From contig NZ_JAMQAW010000104.1 in the NCBI RefSeq assembly GCF_023701525.1, positions 1 to 64,000 on the forward strand: a stretch of DNA of 64,000 bases, given 5' to 3'. The first letter of the stretch is position 1, and the number at the start of each line of letters is the position of its first letter. A model generated the notes under the pieces. That model was not told the origin of the DNA. It saw only the letters and a list, made by a program, of their open reading frames with translations, and ran no database searches. This document shows, one piece after another, positions 41,602 to 50,921 of the stretch. Source of the stretch: Streptomyces albipurpureus. Lineage in GTDB: Bacteria > Actinomycetota > Actinomycetes > Streptomycetales > Streptomycetaceae. Made by a program: the position numbers and the translations under genes.

Positions 41602-41916
41602 GTGTCTCTCCCTTTTCGGCAGGTGGGTGTGGAGCGAACAATCGCACTGTTCCGAGTCGGGAGTTATTCCTGATGACGGGTGATGGCGGGTAATTTAACG
41701 AAGCCGTACGCCTGCAAACAGAGTGCACAACAGGGTAGTTGCACACGGTACCCATATGAGGAAGCGTCATCTGTGGCCGAATGAGCGCGGTTGGCCTGTG
41801 CGACTCATGCGGTGGAGTTCACAAGCGGATTCACCGCCGACAACGGCATTGTGTTGCAGGTCACCTCGAATCGATGGTTCCGCATTTCCCCATGGCGCGC
41901 TCTCTACCCCTGCCCC
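41602..41916. other. Intergenic region with lower GC
   Basis: 315 bases between the short secreted ORF and the 3' end of the large MFS gene. It is A/T-richer than its surroundings (around 41660-41760) and probably carries the promoter of the minus-strand short ORF. No gene or clear hairpin is visible. Confidence 0.4.
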
Positions 41917-43533
41917 TCAACCTTCGGTGGTTGTTGTGCCTGCCGTGACCCGGGTACCCGGGTGGGCCAGCGCGCACACGAACGCAAGGCCGAGGGCGAT
42001 CGCCATCCCGTAGAACACCCACTGGTTGGCCTCGGCGAAGTCCATGCGCAACGCCTGGGACGACTTCCTCACCAATTCGGCGATGGGCCCCTCCCCCGCG
42101 GGCTCACGGCCGTCCCCGTGGCCGGTCACCGACTGGGCGACGTTCCGCGCGGCCTGCCGCGCCAGTTGCTCCGGCAGCCCGCGCGACTCCAGTGTCTGGG
42201 CCACCCGGTCGGTGGTGACATGGGCGAGCACGGTCCCAAAGACGGCGAGGCCCACCGCGGCCGCGTAGTTGCGCACGGTCTGGGTGATGCCGGTGACCTC
42301 GCCGTAGGAGGCGTTGATCGAGCGGTTCACCGCGTCCGTCGACGCCGGGGCGAGCAGAAAACCGATGCCCGCGCCGGCGAGAACCACATAGGGCCACTGG
42401 GCACTGAAGGAGAGGTCTGTCAGCTTTCCGGCCCACAGGGCGAATCCGGCCGCGCCCAGCGCGCAGCCGAGCAGCATTGCCGGCCTGGCTCCGCGCTTGT
42501 CCAGAATGCGTCCACCGATCTGGGAGGTGACCGCAAATCCGATGAAGAAGTAGAGGAGATAGAGAGCGGCCTCATTGGGGGTGGAGCCGAGGGACACCTG
42601 CGCGTACACGGAGGCGAAGAAGAAGAGTGGCACAAAGGCCAGCATCGCGAAGAAGAGCACCGCGGAATCGGCGGCGAAGGCGCGATCGCGGAAGACCTGA
42701 AGCTTGATCAGGGGATTTTCGGCGACACGGAGTTCGTACAGGCAGAAGATGACCAGGACGGCGAGTCCGCCGCCGACGCAGAGCCAGGTGGTGGCGGCGC
42801 CCCAGCCCCACCCGGACGCCTGCTGAAGTCCCAGCACACTGAGCCCCATGCCAACGGCCACCAGCGCCGCGCCCGGGACATCGAGCCGTTCGCGCCGTAC
42901 GACGTTGGGAATGTGGGCCAGTACGGTCAGGGCGATCGCGATCAGCGCGACCGGCACATTGACCCAGAAGATCGCCCGCCAGGTCCAGGTGGTGAGCCAA
43001 CCGCCCAGCAGCGGTCCCAACGCGGTGAGACCACCGGAGACACCGAAGAAGAGGGCAAGCGCCCGCCCGCGCCGCTCGACCGGGAAGACCGCGACGACCA
43101 CGGCGAGGGCGGCCGGAAACATCAGCGCGGCACCCAGCCCCTGGGTCGCCCGGAAGATGATCATCCATGATTGGGCGAAACCGCCCGCCGGTACGCAGCC
43201 GCACAGGATCGACGAGACGACGAAGACCAGGGTGCCGACGAGCATCACCCGGCGATGGCCGAAGACGTCGGCCAGTCGCCCGCCGAGCGCGAAGAACGCC
43301 GCGAGGGCCAGCAGATAGGCATTGACCACCCATCGCATTCCGGCCGAGGAGAGACCCAGTTCATCGGTGATGTCGGGAGCGGCGATGGCGACGATCGTCT
43401 GGTCGATGAAGGTCATCGACACCGCGAACATCATGGCCGCAAGGGCGAGCCGCTGGTGAGGGGCCCGATCCTGTGGTGCCGCGGCTCCCTTCACAGGTCG
43501 CCCGAACCCGGACTCACCGGACATTTGACTCAT
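41917..43533 (-). CDS. DHA2-family multidrug MFS exporter (14-helix, EmrB/QacA type)
   Basis: 538 residues with about 14 membrane helices. Motif D1-like segment FIDQTIVAIAAPDITDELGLS follows helix 1, the A motif is ALGGRLADVFGHRRVMLVG, and the antiporter C motif is GGLTALGPLLGGWLTT. Long final loop before helix 14 (about 460-505) carries SRGLPEQLARQAARNVAQSV. It probably exports drugs or metabolites with proton antiport. No TetR/MarR gene is adjacent. It begins MSQMSGESGFG; the second ATG four codons in is an alternative. Confidence 0.9.
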   Translation of the reverse strand: MSQMSGESGFGRPVKGAAAPQDRAPHQRLALAAMMFAVSMTFIDQTIVAIAAPDITDELGLSSAGMRWVVNAYLLALAAFFALGGRLADVFGHRRVMLVGTLVFVVSSILCGCVPAGGFAQSWMIIFRATQGLGAALMFPAALAVVVAVFPVERRGRALALFFGVSGGLTALGPLLGGWLTTWTWRAIFWVNVPVALIAIALTVLAHIPNVVRRERLDVPGAALVAVGMGLSVLGLQQASGWGWGAATTWLCVGGGLAVLVIFCLYELRVAENPLIKLQVFRDRAFAADSAVLFFAMLAFVPLFFFASVYAQVSLGSTPNEAALYLLYFFIGFAVTSQIGGRILDKRGARPAMLLGCALGAAGFALWAGKLTDLSFSAQWPYVVLAGAGIGFLLAPASTDAVNRSINASYGEVTGITQTVRNYAAAVGLAVFGTVLAHVTTDRVAQTLESRGLPEQLARQAARNVAQSVTGHGDGREPAGEGPIAELVRKSSQALRMDFAEANQWVFYGMAIALGLAFVCALAHPGTRVTAGTTTTEG

Positions 43534-43759
43534 GCGCAGATTCTGACCCGTACCGGTCCGGGGCGCATCAAGGGGCGGTCCACCAGAGCAAGATCAAGAC
43601 AGTGGGCCGTCCCATCCCCGCCCCTGCGGGGTGCCCTGGGCCTGGTGGGACAGGAGGGCCCACCAGCATCACCGCGGAGGCTACGGCTCACCAGCCTCGC
43701 CACAGCGGGCTGGGCGAACGTCAGGCAGACCTGCCCCGTCCTGCTCCTGGCCCTGTTCC

Positions 43760-44299
43760 CTAGTCTTGGTCCTTGTCCTCGCCGAGTCCCTCGGGGGGTC
43801 CGGCGGGCAGCCCGGCGGTCAGCCCGGTGAACGCGTCCAGGTTCCTGGTGGACTCACCGCGCGACACCCGCCAGGCGTACTCCTTGCGAATGGCGGTCGC
43901 GAACCCCAACTCCAGCAGGGTGTTGAACGCCCCGTCCGATGCTTCGAGGACCGATCCCAGCAGTCGGTCCAGCTCATCGGCGGTGATCACCGAGAGCGGA
44001 AGCCGTCCGGTCACATAGACATCGCCCAGCCGGTCGACCGCGTAACTGACTCCATAGAGCTTGAGATTGCGCTCCAGCAGCCAGCGGTGCACCACGGCGG
44101 CGTTCTCGTCGGGATGGCGGATGACGAAGGCGTTCACCGACAGGGAGTGCTTGCCGATCCGGAGCGAGCAGGCCGTCGACAACTTGCGGGTGCCCGGGAG
44201 GGTGACCACATAGGAGCCGCTCGCCGGGCTCTCCCACTCCAGGCCCGCGTCGTCGAGCGCGCTCTCGATGATCCCTGCGGGCTGTCGTACGTCAGACAT
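43760..44299 (-). CDS. YbjN-domain (T3SS chaperone-like fold) protein
   Basis: 179 residues. The fold pattern of YbjN proteins is visible: IIESALDDAGLEWESPASGSYVVTLPG, then SLRIGKHSLSVNAFVIRHPDENAAVVHRWLLERN, and YAVDRLGDVYVTGRLPLSVIT. The last 25 residues are a Pro/Gly/Asp-rich tail. The function is not established. Its ATG overlaps the mshA stop by eight bases, an arrangement that is conserved in Streptomyces as I recall, so it is translated with mshA and may be linked to mycothiol. A longer open frame upstream lies inside mshA and is not used. Confidence 0.85.
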   Translation of the reverse strand: MSDVRQPAGIIESALDDAGLEWESPASGSYVVTLPGTRKLSTACSLRIGKHSLSVNAFVIRHPDENAAVVHRWLLERNLKLYGVSYAVDRLGDVYVTGRLPLSVITADELDRLLGSVLEASDGAFNTLLELGFATAIRKEYAWRVSRGESTRNLDAFTGLTAGLPAGPPEGLGEDKDQD

Positions 44300-45632
44300 G
44301 TTGCGAGCGTACCCGGCGGCGGCGTTCGCACATCGCGGCGGTGTAGACGTCCGCGGTGGCCGCCGCGGCGGTGTCCCAGCCGAAGTGCTCGGCATGGCGG
44401 GCGGCCTCCGCGCCCATCCGGGTGACCAGGCCGGGATCGAGGAGGAGCCGGTGGAGGGCCGCCGCGTAGTCGGAGGGGTCATGGCCGTCGACGAGGATGC
44501 CGGTACGCCCGTCGCGGACCGCGACCGGTAGTCCACCGACCGCGGCGGCGATCACCGGGGTGCCCGCGGCCTGCGCCTCGATCGCGACCAGGCCGAAGGA
44601 TTCGCTGTACGAGGGCATCACCAGGGTGGACGCGGCACGGAACCAGTCGGCGAGCAGTTCCTGGCCCACCGGGGGGTGGAAGTGGACGATATCGGCGATG
44701 CCCAGTCGAGCGGCCAACTTCTGCAGCCCCTCGGGCCTCGCCAGCCCGCTGCCGCTCGGACCGCCGACGATGGGTACGTACATCCGTGCGCGCAGGGAAG
44801 GTTCCCGCACCAGTAGTTGCGCGACCGCCCGTAGCACGATGTCGGGGGCCTTGAGCGGCTGGATGCGTCCCGCGAAGAGGGGGACGAAGGCGTTCTGGGG
44901 AACCCCGAGCCGGGCGCGGGCGGCGGCACGTCCATCGGCGGGGCGGAACCGGTCGAGATTGACCCCGGGGTGGACGACGGCGACCTTGGCCGGGTCTGCC
45001 TCGTAGAAGCGAACGAGTTCGTCGGCCTCTTCGGCGGTGTTGGCGATCAGCCGGTCGGCGGCGTTGACGATCTGGGTCTCCCCGATGACACGGGACGCGG
45101 GCTCGGCGACGTCACCGTCGGCGAGTGCGGCGTTCTTGACCTTGGCCATGGTGTGCATGGCGTGCACCAGCGGCACTCCCCAACGCTCGGCGGCGAGCCA
45201 GCCGACATGGCCGGAGAGCCAGTAGTGGGAGTGGACGAGGTCGTAGTGGCCGGGGCGATGCCCTGCCCAGGCCTGCATCACACCATGGGTGAAGGCGCAC
45301 AGCTGGCCCGGTAGCTCTTCCTTGGCCAGGCCCTCGTAGGGGCCGGCGTCCACATGGCGTACGAGCACCCCGGGGTCGAGCTCGACGACGGGGGGCAGGC
45401 CGCCCGCGGTGGCCCGGGTGAAGATCTCGACTTCGATGTTGATGGCGGCCAGTCGCTTGGCCAGCTCGACGATGTAGACGTTCATACCGCCCGCGTCGCC
45501 GGTCCCCGGCTGGTGGAGGGGCGAGGTGTGGACGCTGAGCATGGCGATGCGGCGCGGCTTGCGGTGACCGCCGGGAAATCTGATGCGGGGAGCCATGAAC
45601 GTGCTGGAGAGGCGGGAGACATACTGGCTCAC
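44292..45632 (-). CDS. mshA: D-inositol-3-phosphate glycosyltransferase (mycothiol)
   Basis: 446 residues, GT4 family. It transfers GlcNAc from UDP-GlcNAc to inositol-3-phosphate, the first step of mycothiol synthesis. Characteristic segments are MLSVHTSPLHQPGTGDAGGMNVYIVELAKRLA, HSHYWLSG, NTAEEADELVRFYEADPAKVAVVHPGVNLDRF, FAGRIQPLKAPDIVL and the donor-site SESFGLVAIEAQAAGTPVIAA with its catalytic glutamate. It starts with GTG preceded by GAGG. Mycothiol is the main actinobacterial thiol buffer, which confirms the taxonomic reading. Overlaps the YbjN gene. Confidence 0.95.
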   Translation of the reverse strand: MSQYVSRLSSTFMAPRIRFPGGHRKPRRIAMLSVHTSPLHQPGTGDAGGMNVYIVELAKRLAAINIEVEIFTRATAGGLPPVVELDPGVLVRHVDAGPYEGLAKEELPGQLCAFTHGVMQAWAGHRPGHYDLVHSHYWLSGHVGWLAAERWGVPLVHAMHTMAKVKNAALADGDVAEPASRVIGETQIVNAADRLIANTAEEADELVRFYEADPAKVAVVHPGVNLDRFRPADGRAAARARLGVPQNAFVPLFAGRIQPLKAPDIVLRAVAQLLVREPSLRARMYVPIVGGPSGSGLARPEGLQKLAARLGIADIVHFHPPVGQELLADWFRAASTLVMPSYSESFGLVAIEAQAAGTPVIAAAVGGLPVAVRDGRTGILVDGHDPSDYAAALHRLLLDPGLVTRMGAEAARHAEHFGWDTAAAATADVYTAAMCERRRRVRSQHV

Positions 45633-45946
45633 CTCGAAGGTCCTCCTCGCTCAGGGCATGTCAAGCTGCGGCCACAGGCAGCCCTCCACCCGCCGTCAAC
45701 AGCGGACCGACCTCTTCCATTTCCGGCGGATGTCCGCTTTACCAAATTATTACCAACGAGCTGAGCTCTCCGCAGCGAGTCGCCTTGTGCCGCTTTGGGG
45801 CGATTAGCTATGGCTCACTCTTCGAGGGGCCTACGGTCTACCGTTCGCCCGGGACGGGAGTCTGTCCAGAACTCCCTCATCGCCATCGGGCGGGCAGCCG
45901 GACCAGACGGCTCCGACCGCACACCACGGCGCATACGCTCGAACGC
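45633..45946. other. Divergent intergenic region (mshA / methyltransferase)
   Basis: 314 bases with promoters for both directions expected. A frame continuous with the methyltransferase is open from 45785, but its product before 45947 has no homology. An A/T-rich patch lies at 45735-45760. No operator-like repeat stands out. Confidence 0.4.
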
Positions 45947-46729
45947 ATGACCCGCCCCGTAGGCACCGCGACCCGCGGGACCACCAACCCCAACCGGCTG
46001 CGCCGGATGGACCGCTGGATCGCTGCCGTCCACGGCCCCGCGCTGCGCCGCTGCGATCGCCCGACGGCCGTCGACCTCGGCTACGGAGCCGCCCCGTGGA
46101 CCACCCTCGAACTACTGCGAAGGCTGCGAACCGCCGACCCGCGCTGCGAGGTCGTGGGCATCGAGATCGATCCGGCGCGAGTCAGCGCGGCCAAGCCCTA
46201 CGAACGCGAAGGGCTGAGCTTTCGGCACGGCGGCTTTGAGATCCCCATCGAGCCCGCGCCCGCCCTGATCCGCGCGGCCAATGTGCTGCGCCAGTACGAG
46301 GAGGGGGACGTGGCTTCGGTCTGGGCGCGGCTGTGTGGGCGGCTCGCCCCCGGCGGACTGCTGGTCGAGGGCACCTGCGATGAGATCGGACGTCGGCATG
46401 TGTGGGTGGCCCTGGGGCCCGGTGGCCCGCGCACGGTGACCTTCGCGGCCCGGCTGGGTTCCCTGGCTCGCCCGTCCGACCTCGCGGAGCGACTGCCCAA
46501 GGCGCTGATCCACCGCAATGTGCCGGGCGAGCCGATCCATGCGTTCCTCCGTGATTTCGACCGCGCCTGGGCGACGGCCGCACCCTATGCCTCACTCAGT
46601 GCACGGCAGCGCTGGATCACGGCGGTTCGCGCCCTGGGAACCGACTGGCCGCTGAGCGACGACAGCAGAAGGTGGCGTCAGGGAGAGGTCACGGTGGAGT
46701 GGGAAGCACTCGCGCCGCGTTCCGGGTGA
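45947..46729 (+). CDS. SAM-dependent class I methyltransferase-like protein
   Basis: 260 residues. The Rossmann SAM site is VDLGYGAAPWTTLELLRRL (motif I, with the usual GxGxG replaced by GYGAAP) followed by VVGIEIDPARV (motif II acidic residue). LIRAANVLRQYEEGDVASVWARLCGRLAPGGLLVEGT resembles motifs IV-V. The glycine change in motif I is unusual but occurs in a conserved actinobacterial group of this layout. Substrate unknown. ATG at 45947 is the first with homology after it. It is divergent from mshA. Confidence 0.75.
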   Translation: MTRPVGTATRGTTNPNRLRRMDRWIAAVHGPALRRCDRPTAVDLGYGAAPWTTLELLRRLRTADPRCEVVGIEIDPARVSAAKPYEREGLSFRHGGFEIPIEPAPALIRAANVLRQYEEGDVASVWARLCGRLAPGGLLVEGTCDEIGRRHVWVALGPGGPRTVTFAARLGSLARPSDLAERLPKALIHRNVPGEPIHAFLRDFDRAWATAAPYASLSARQRWITAVRALGTDWPLSDDSRRWRQGEVTVEWEALAPRSG

Positions 46730-46993
46730 CCGTCCCGACGACCGGAGGTGCGCGGGCCGCGGGACGGCGGTGTGAGTGACATCGCCCATGGGCGCCATGG
46801 CAGGGGCCCTGTTGAGGGGTGAGCAGGGTGCGCGATGGGAACGGCTAGGTGGGAACGCCCAGGTGGTGCCGTTCGTCAGTGACTTCGGGGGATCAATGGG
46901 GTGACTCCGCCGCATGGAGGAACGCCAACACAGCATCACGACAGCGCCGACAGGTACTGACGGTCAATCAACTGTGTTACTGGAGGGGAAGGC

Positions 46994-48124
46994 GTGAATC
47001 GACGCCACTGTGCCACCGCGGCGATCGCACTGGTCTGCGCGCTGACTGTCCTGACGGCACCCGGCACGGCTTTCGCCTCTCCTCTCGCTCCTGGGCCACC
47101 CGCCGCGGCCCCCGGCGCGCCCCTGCTGCCGAAGGCTCCCGAACCGCTCCCGAGGGGCGGCGCGAGCGGCACGGCCCCCGCCGCGAAGAAGACGCTGGAC
47201 GAGGTCCGCCTGGAGATAGAGGGCCTCTACCACCAGGCGGTATCGGCGACCGACGCCTACAACCTCGCCGAGGAACAGGCCAAGAAGCAGTCGGCGGAGA
47301 TCGGGAAACTGGCCCAGCGAATCATCCAGGGCCAGGCCCGCATCGACGATCTCAAACTCCGTGCGGGAGCGGCCGCCCGCGCTCAGTACCAGAGCGGTGG
47401 GCTGCCCCCCGAAGCCCACCTCATGCTCACCGATGATCCTCGACTCTTCCTCGACGGCGCGAGCCGGATCAAGGACGGGATGAAGGCGACCCGGGATCTG
47501 ATGCGCGAGTTGGAGCAGACCCAGGCCGACTTGGAGTCGTACACCAAGGACGCCGGCACCGAGTGGCGCAAGCTGGAGGCCAATCGCGTCCGGCAGGCGA
47601 AGGCGAAGAAGGAGATCGCCACCAAGATCGCCGCCGCGGAGGCGATAGAGGGCCGGCTGAAGACGGTAGAGCACGAGCGCATGCTGGTGCTTGAGCGGCA
47701 GGCCGCGGAGAAGGCACAACGGGAGTGGATGAGATCCACTCCGCTTCAGGAGACCGCCGCCGCTCCCGGGGCGGCGGCTTCCCAGGGCGAGACCGCGGTG
47801 GAGTTCGCCAGGTCGCAGATCGGCAAGCCGTATGAATGGGGTGCGGAGGGGCCGGGGTCCTATGACTGCTCGGGGCTGACCTCCCAGGCGTGGGCGGCGG
47901 CCGGGCAGCCCATCCCCAGGACCTCACAGGAGCAGTGGCGACAACTGCCCAAGGTCGCGGTGGAGAGCATGCAGCCCGGCGACCTGATCATCTACCACGC
48001 GGACGCCAGTCATGTGGGGATGTACGTCGGAGACGGGACGATCGTGCACGCCCCGCGCCCGGGACGGAATGTGACACTGACGGGTGCGGGTTCGATGAAG
48101 ATCCTCGGAGTCGTACGCCCCTGA
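46994..48124 (+). CDS. Secreted NlpC/P60 peptidoglycan endopeptidase
   Basis: 376 residues. A signal peptide (hydrophobic core ATAAIALVCALTVLTAPG, cleavage near AFASP) is followed by a long coiled-coil region (about 60-245, rich in Glu/Gln/Lys/Ala heptads) that probably docks to the wall or to a partner, as in RipA-like enzymes. The NlpC/P60 domain (about 258-376) has the catalytic Cys292 in YDCSGLTSQAW and His340 in SHVGMYVGDG. It should cleave D-Glu-diaminopimelate bonds in wall peptides. The coiled coil probably keeps it inactive until bound. The 264-base leader has no recognisable riboswitch. Confidence 0.9.
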   Translation: MNRRHCATAAIALVCALTVLTAPGTAFASPLAPGPPAAAPGAPLLPKAPEPLPRGGASGTAPAAKKTLDEVRLEIEGLYHQAVSATDAYNLAEEQAKKQSAEIGKLAQRIIQGQARIDDLKLRAGAAARAQYQSGGLPPEAHLMLTDDPRLFLDGASRIKDGMKATRDLMRELEQTQADLESYTKDAGTEWRKLEANRVRQAKAKKEIATKIAAAEAIEGRLKTVEHERMLVLERQAAEKAQREWMRSTPLQETAAAPGAAASQGETAVEFARSQIGKPYEWGAEGPGSYDCSGLTSQAWAAAGQPIPRTSQEQWRQLPKVAVESMQPGDLIIYHADASHVGMYVGDGTIVHAPRPGRNVTLTGAGSMKILGVVRP

Positions 48125-49104
48125 TCCTGACGACACCGGGAGGGCTGATGTGCCCCGGAGCGGGCGCCGGTCCGGCTCCGGTGGTGGCCACGGTGGCGGT
48201 CGAACGTCGGCGCTCGCGGTGGGTGAGCATGCCGTCCGGGTGCCACCGGCCGGCTGGAGTGCTACCGGCCAGCGCCGGGCGGTGTCAGGCAGCGTGGGCG
48301 GTACGGCTGGCGCGGGGCGGTGCGGGGAGTGGCTGGAAGAGCGGCATCGGCTGTGCCCTCACGACCAGTTTCCTGGAGAGCCCCTGCCAACTACGTCTCG
48401 TGGACAAACTCGACTTGCGAACCACTCGGTCTCGCGAACGACACATAAGGGACGTTTCACGGCAGCCCCTTCATTGAGTACTCCCGCGAACCATCGCGCG
48501 AAGAGACCAGAATCAGCCATGCGTGGGCCGTCCCGGTGAAACAGTTGGGACCCACGAGGCTGGTGAGCAATCGCAGCGCCCCGTAGAGCGCCGAGCACGC
48601 TCGGTAGCCCAGGAAAGTCCGGGATGGCCCGCAGAGGCCGTTGGGAACACCGTGGAGGGCTGTTGAGACCCCTCCCGGCGCCATGGGAAGCCAGACGAAC
48701 GGGCGGATGGCATCCCGAAGAGGGCCGCGAGCAGCACCGCGCGACAGACCGGCGCAGGCTGCTGAGACCACCCCGTCTCCTGCCACCCCACCTGCCATAC
48801 TTCCCCCCTGCCCACCCCCAGGGCGGCTCTCGCATCCCGCTCAGGGGCCTGATGGCCGTCTCGGGGCCCGCCACCCGCGCGACAGCGACGCCCTGAGTCC
48901 CCCGCCCCCAGTAACCGAACGTGCCCGACGGGCGTGATGTTCGTCATGGAGCCCCGCCAACCGCCTTCTTATCCCGGTCAGATGACGCCACCCCCACCCC
49001 CGCCGCCATTCCGCAACCGCCGGGGCTAGCGCTATGGTCCCCGTCTGGCGGGTTGTCGAACGTCGTCCCGCCGTGCCCTCGGGGGAGGGAAGGAAACCGG
49101 ATCA
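48125..49104. other. 980-base region without a supported gene
   Basis: Several open frames of 100-170 codons cross this stretch on both strands, but all give Arg/Pro/Gly-rich products without domains or matching ribosome sites, and none shows the third-position GC bias of its neighbours. Base composition falls locally around 48360-48560. It may hold a decayed gene, an RNA or simply a long promoter region for the PP2C gene; no hairpin clearly ends the NlpC/P60 transcript. Confidence 0.5.
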
Positions 49105-50448
49105 ATGCCAGTACCCGTACCGCGGCAGCGGAAAGTCCCCGCCGCGGAGACCGCGCTTGGCGGCGCCGCAACCGTCGGCGCACCCACTGGCGGTGCTCCA
49201 GGCGCCAGCCGTACCGCTGGCGACAGCGTCCACAGAGCCAGCCTCGGCAGCCACAGCGCGCAGTCCGCTGCCCCTGCCGGACCCGGCAACACCGATCTCA
49301 CCCTGCTGGTGATCGAGGAAGATCCCACCGGGCCCTTCTCGGTTCCCGAGCTGCCCGCCACCGCGGGCACTCGGGTACGCATCCGCAGCGCCCGCAACCT
49401 CACCGAGGCCGAGCGGCTGCTCACCGATGACGTCCACTGCGTGCTGGTCGATCTCGCCCTGCCCACCTCGGGCGATGATGCGTTGGCAGCGCTCAAACAG
49501 GTGCTGCGCCTCGCGCCACGGCACGCCGTCCTCGCCCTGACCACCTCGGACGACGCGGAACGCGCCACAGAGGCCGTACGCGTGGGGGCGCAGGACCATA
49601 TCTTCCGCGATGAGCTGGACGAACGGCTGCTGAGCCGGACCGTGAGGTACGCGGTGGAGCGCAAGCGCGCCGACACCGCGCAGATCAAGTTGGCGGAGTC
49701 CCGACTCCGGGCCCAGGAGAACGCCCGGCTTGAGCGCGGGCTGCTACCGACGCCCCTGCTCGAAGGCTCGAACCTGAGGTTCGCCGCCCGCTATCGCCCC
49801 GGCCGCTCCCGGGCGCTGCTCGGCGGCGACTTCTACGACACCGTCCGCACCCCGGACGGCACGGTCCACGCCATGATCGGTGATGTCTGCGGCCATGGCC
49901 CGGACGAGGCGGCGCTCGGTGTGGAGCTGCGTATCGCATGGCGGGCGTTGACCTTCGCCGGACTCTGCGGGGACGAACTGCTGTCGACCCTCCAGCGGGT
50001 GTTGGAGCACGAGCGGGAGAGCGAAGAGATCTTCGCGACGCTCTGCACGGTCGACATCGCACCGGATGGGCGACGGGCGGGGCTGTGTCTGGCCGGTCAC
50101 CCATCGCCACTGATCACGCGGGCGGGCCGGGCCGCGCAGTTGCTGCCGTACGAGAGCGGTGGCCCGGCGCTCGGTCTGCTGTCCAAGGCCCGCTGGCCGC
50201 GCCTCCAGGTGGAGCTGGGCGGGGCATGGAGCCTGATGATGTACACGGACGGGCTGATCGAGGGCCGCTCGGGCCCGGGCCAGAAGCAGCGCCTGGGCGA
50301 CGAGGGCATGGTTCAGATGATCAACCGGCAGCTGGCGGCGGGACTGCAGGGCGAGGAACTGCTGGACTCGGCGGTGACCGAGGTGCGGGAACTCAACGGC
50401 GGAGAGCTCACCGATGATGTGGCGGTACTGCTGCTGAGCAGGGGCTAG
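49105..50448 (+). CDS. PP2C-type (SpoIIE/RsbU) phosphatase with receiver-like domain
   Basis: 447 residues. After a disordered Ala/Gly/Thr-rich leader (1-62) comes a receiver-like domain (about 63-185): LLVIEEDPTGPF has the acidic pair shifted, CVLVDLALPTSGDDAL supplies the expected acceptor aspartate, and ALTTSDDAE the threonine/serine switch; the conserved lysine is not obvious. A short helical linker leads to a PP2C domain (about 215-445) with GGDFYDT and GDVCGHGPDEAALGVELRIAWR for the metal aspartates and YTDGLIEGR and TDDVAVLLLSR at the end. Such proteins dephosphorylate anti-sigma antagonists in partner-switching systems. No kinase or antagonist gene is adjacent. GGAGGGAAGG precedes the ATG. 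Confidence 0.88.
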   Translation: MPVPVPRQRKVPAAETALGGAATVGAPTGGAPGASRTAGDSVHRASLGSHSAQSAAPAGPGNTDLTLLVIEEDPTGPFSVPELPATAGTRVRIRSARNLTEAERLLTDDVHCVLVDLALPTSGDDALAALKQVLRLAPRHAVLALTTSDDAERATEAVRVGAQDHIFRDELDERLLSRTVRYAVERKRADTAQIKLAESRLRAQENARLERGLLPTPLLEGSNLRFAARYRPGRSRALLGGDFYDTVRTPDGTVHAMIGDVCGHGPDEAALGVELRIAWRALTFAGLCGDELLSTLQRVLEHERESEEIFATLCTVDIAPDGRRAGLCLAGHPSPLITRAGRAAQLLPYESGGPALGLLSKARWPRLQVELGGAWSLMMYTDGLIEGRSGPGQKQRLGDEGMVQMINRQLAAGLQGEELLDSAVTEVRELNGGELTDDVAVLLLSRG

Positions 50449-50475
50449 CCCCTGCTCAGCGCCGGGCCGGTTCGG

Positions 50476-50817
50476 TCACCTACCGCCGTTGTACGGGCCG
50501 TAGGGGCCATCGCTGCTGGAACCGCCGCGCTTACCGCCACCGCCGCCCGCGACCTGCTTGAGGGCAGGGCGCACATCGACGAGGAAGACGATGGTGGCGA
50601 TCAACCCGGCGATGGACAGGAACAGGATGTTCAGGAGCAGGTTCACCACGACGGTGACGCCGAGGAGGATCAACCAGAAGTTCTTCGTCTGCTTCTCAGC
50701 GGCGCGGTAGGCGTCCTCGCGCGCCATCGCAGCCATGACCAGCGCGGTCACCGACGACACCACGAAGACCAGGAAGAGCACGAGCGAGAGGGACGCGTCG
50801 AAGTTCTCGCGAAGCAT
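50476..50817 (-). CDS. DUF2516-family small membrane protein
   Basis: 113 residues with two or three membrane helices: SLSLVLFLVFVVSSVTALVMAA, then FWLILLGVTVVVNLLLNILFLSIAGLIATIVFLVDVRPAL. The REDAYRAAEKQTKNFW cytoplasmic loop and VDVRPALK end are typical of DUF2516. The tail is Gly/Ser/Tyr-rich. Its function is unknown. Start chosen as ATG at 50817 (MLRENFD) because AAGGCGG lies upstream; an in-frame TTG at 50856 adds 13 residues. It lies downstream of the HBHA-like gene on the same strand. Confidence 0.8.
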   Translation of the reverse strand: MLRENFDASLSLVLFLVFVVSSVTALVMAAMAREDAYRAAEKQTKNFWLILLGVTVVVNLLLNILFLSIAGLIATIVFLVDVRPALKQVAGGGGGKRGGSSSDGPYGPYNGGR

Positions 50818-50921
50818 GGGGAGCACCGCCTTGTCTGATATGGCACCTCGCCGCAAAGGTACCTGGAGAACGGGCCGGACACCCCAAAGGTGCCCGGCCC
50901 ATTCTGACCCTACGCATATGC

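Noticed and set aside
46730..46993. Possible cyclic di-AMP (ydaO-type) riboswitch before the NlpC/P60 gene
   Set aside because: Such switches precede some Streptomyces wall hydrolases, but the conserved ydaO sequence blocks could not be found in this leader.
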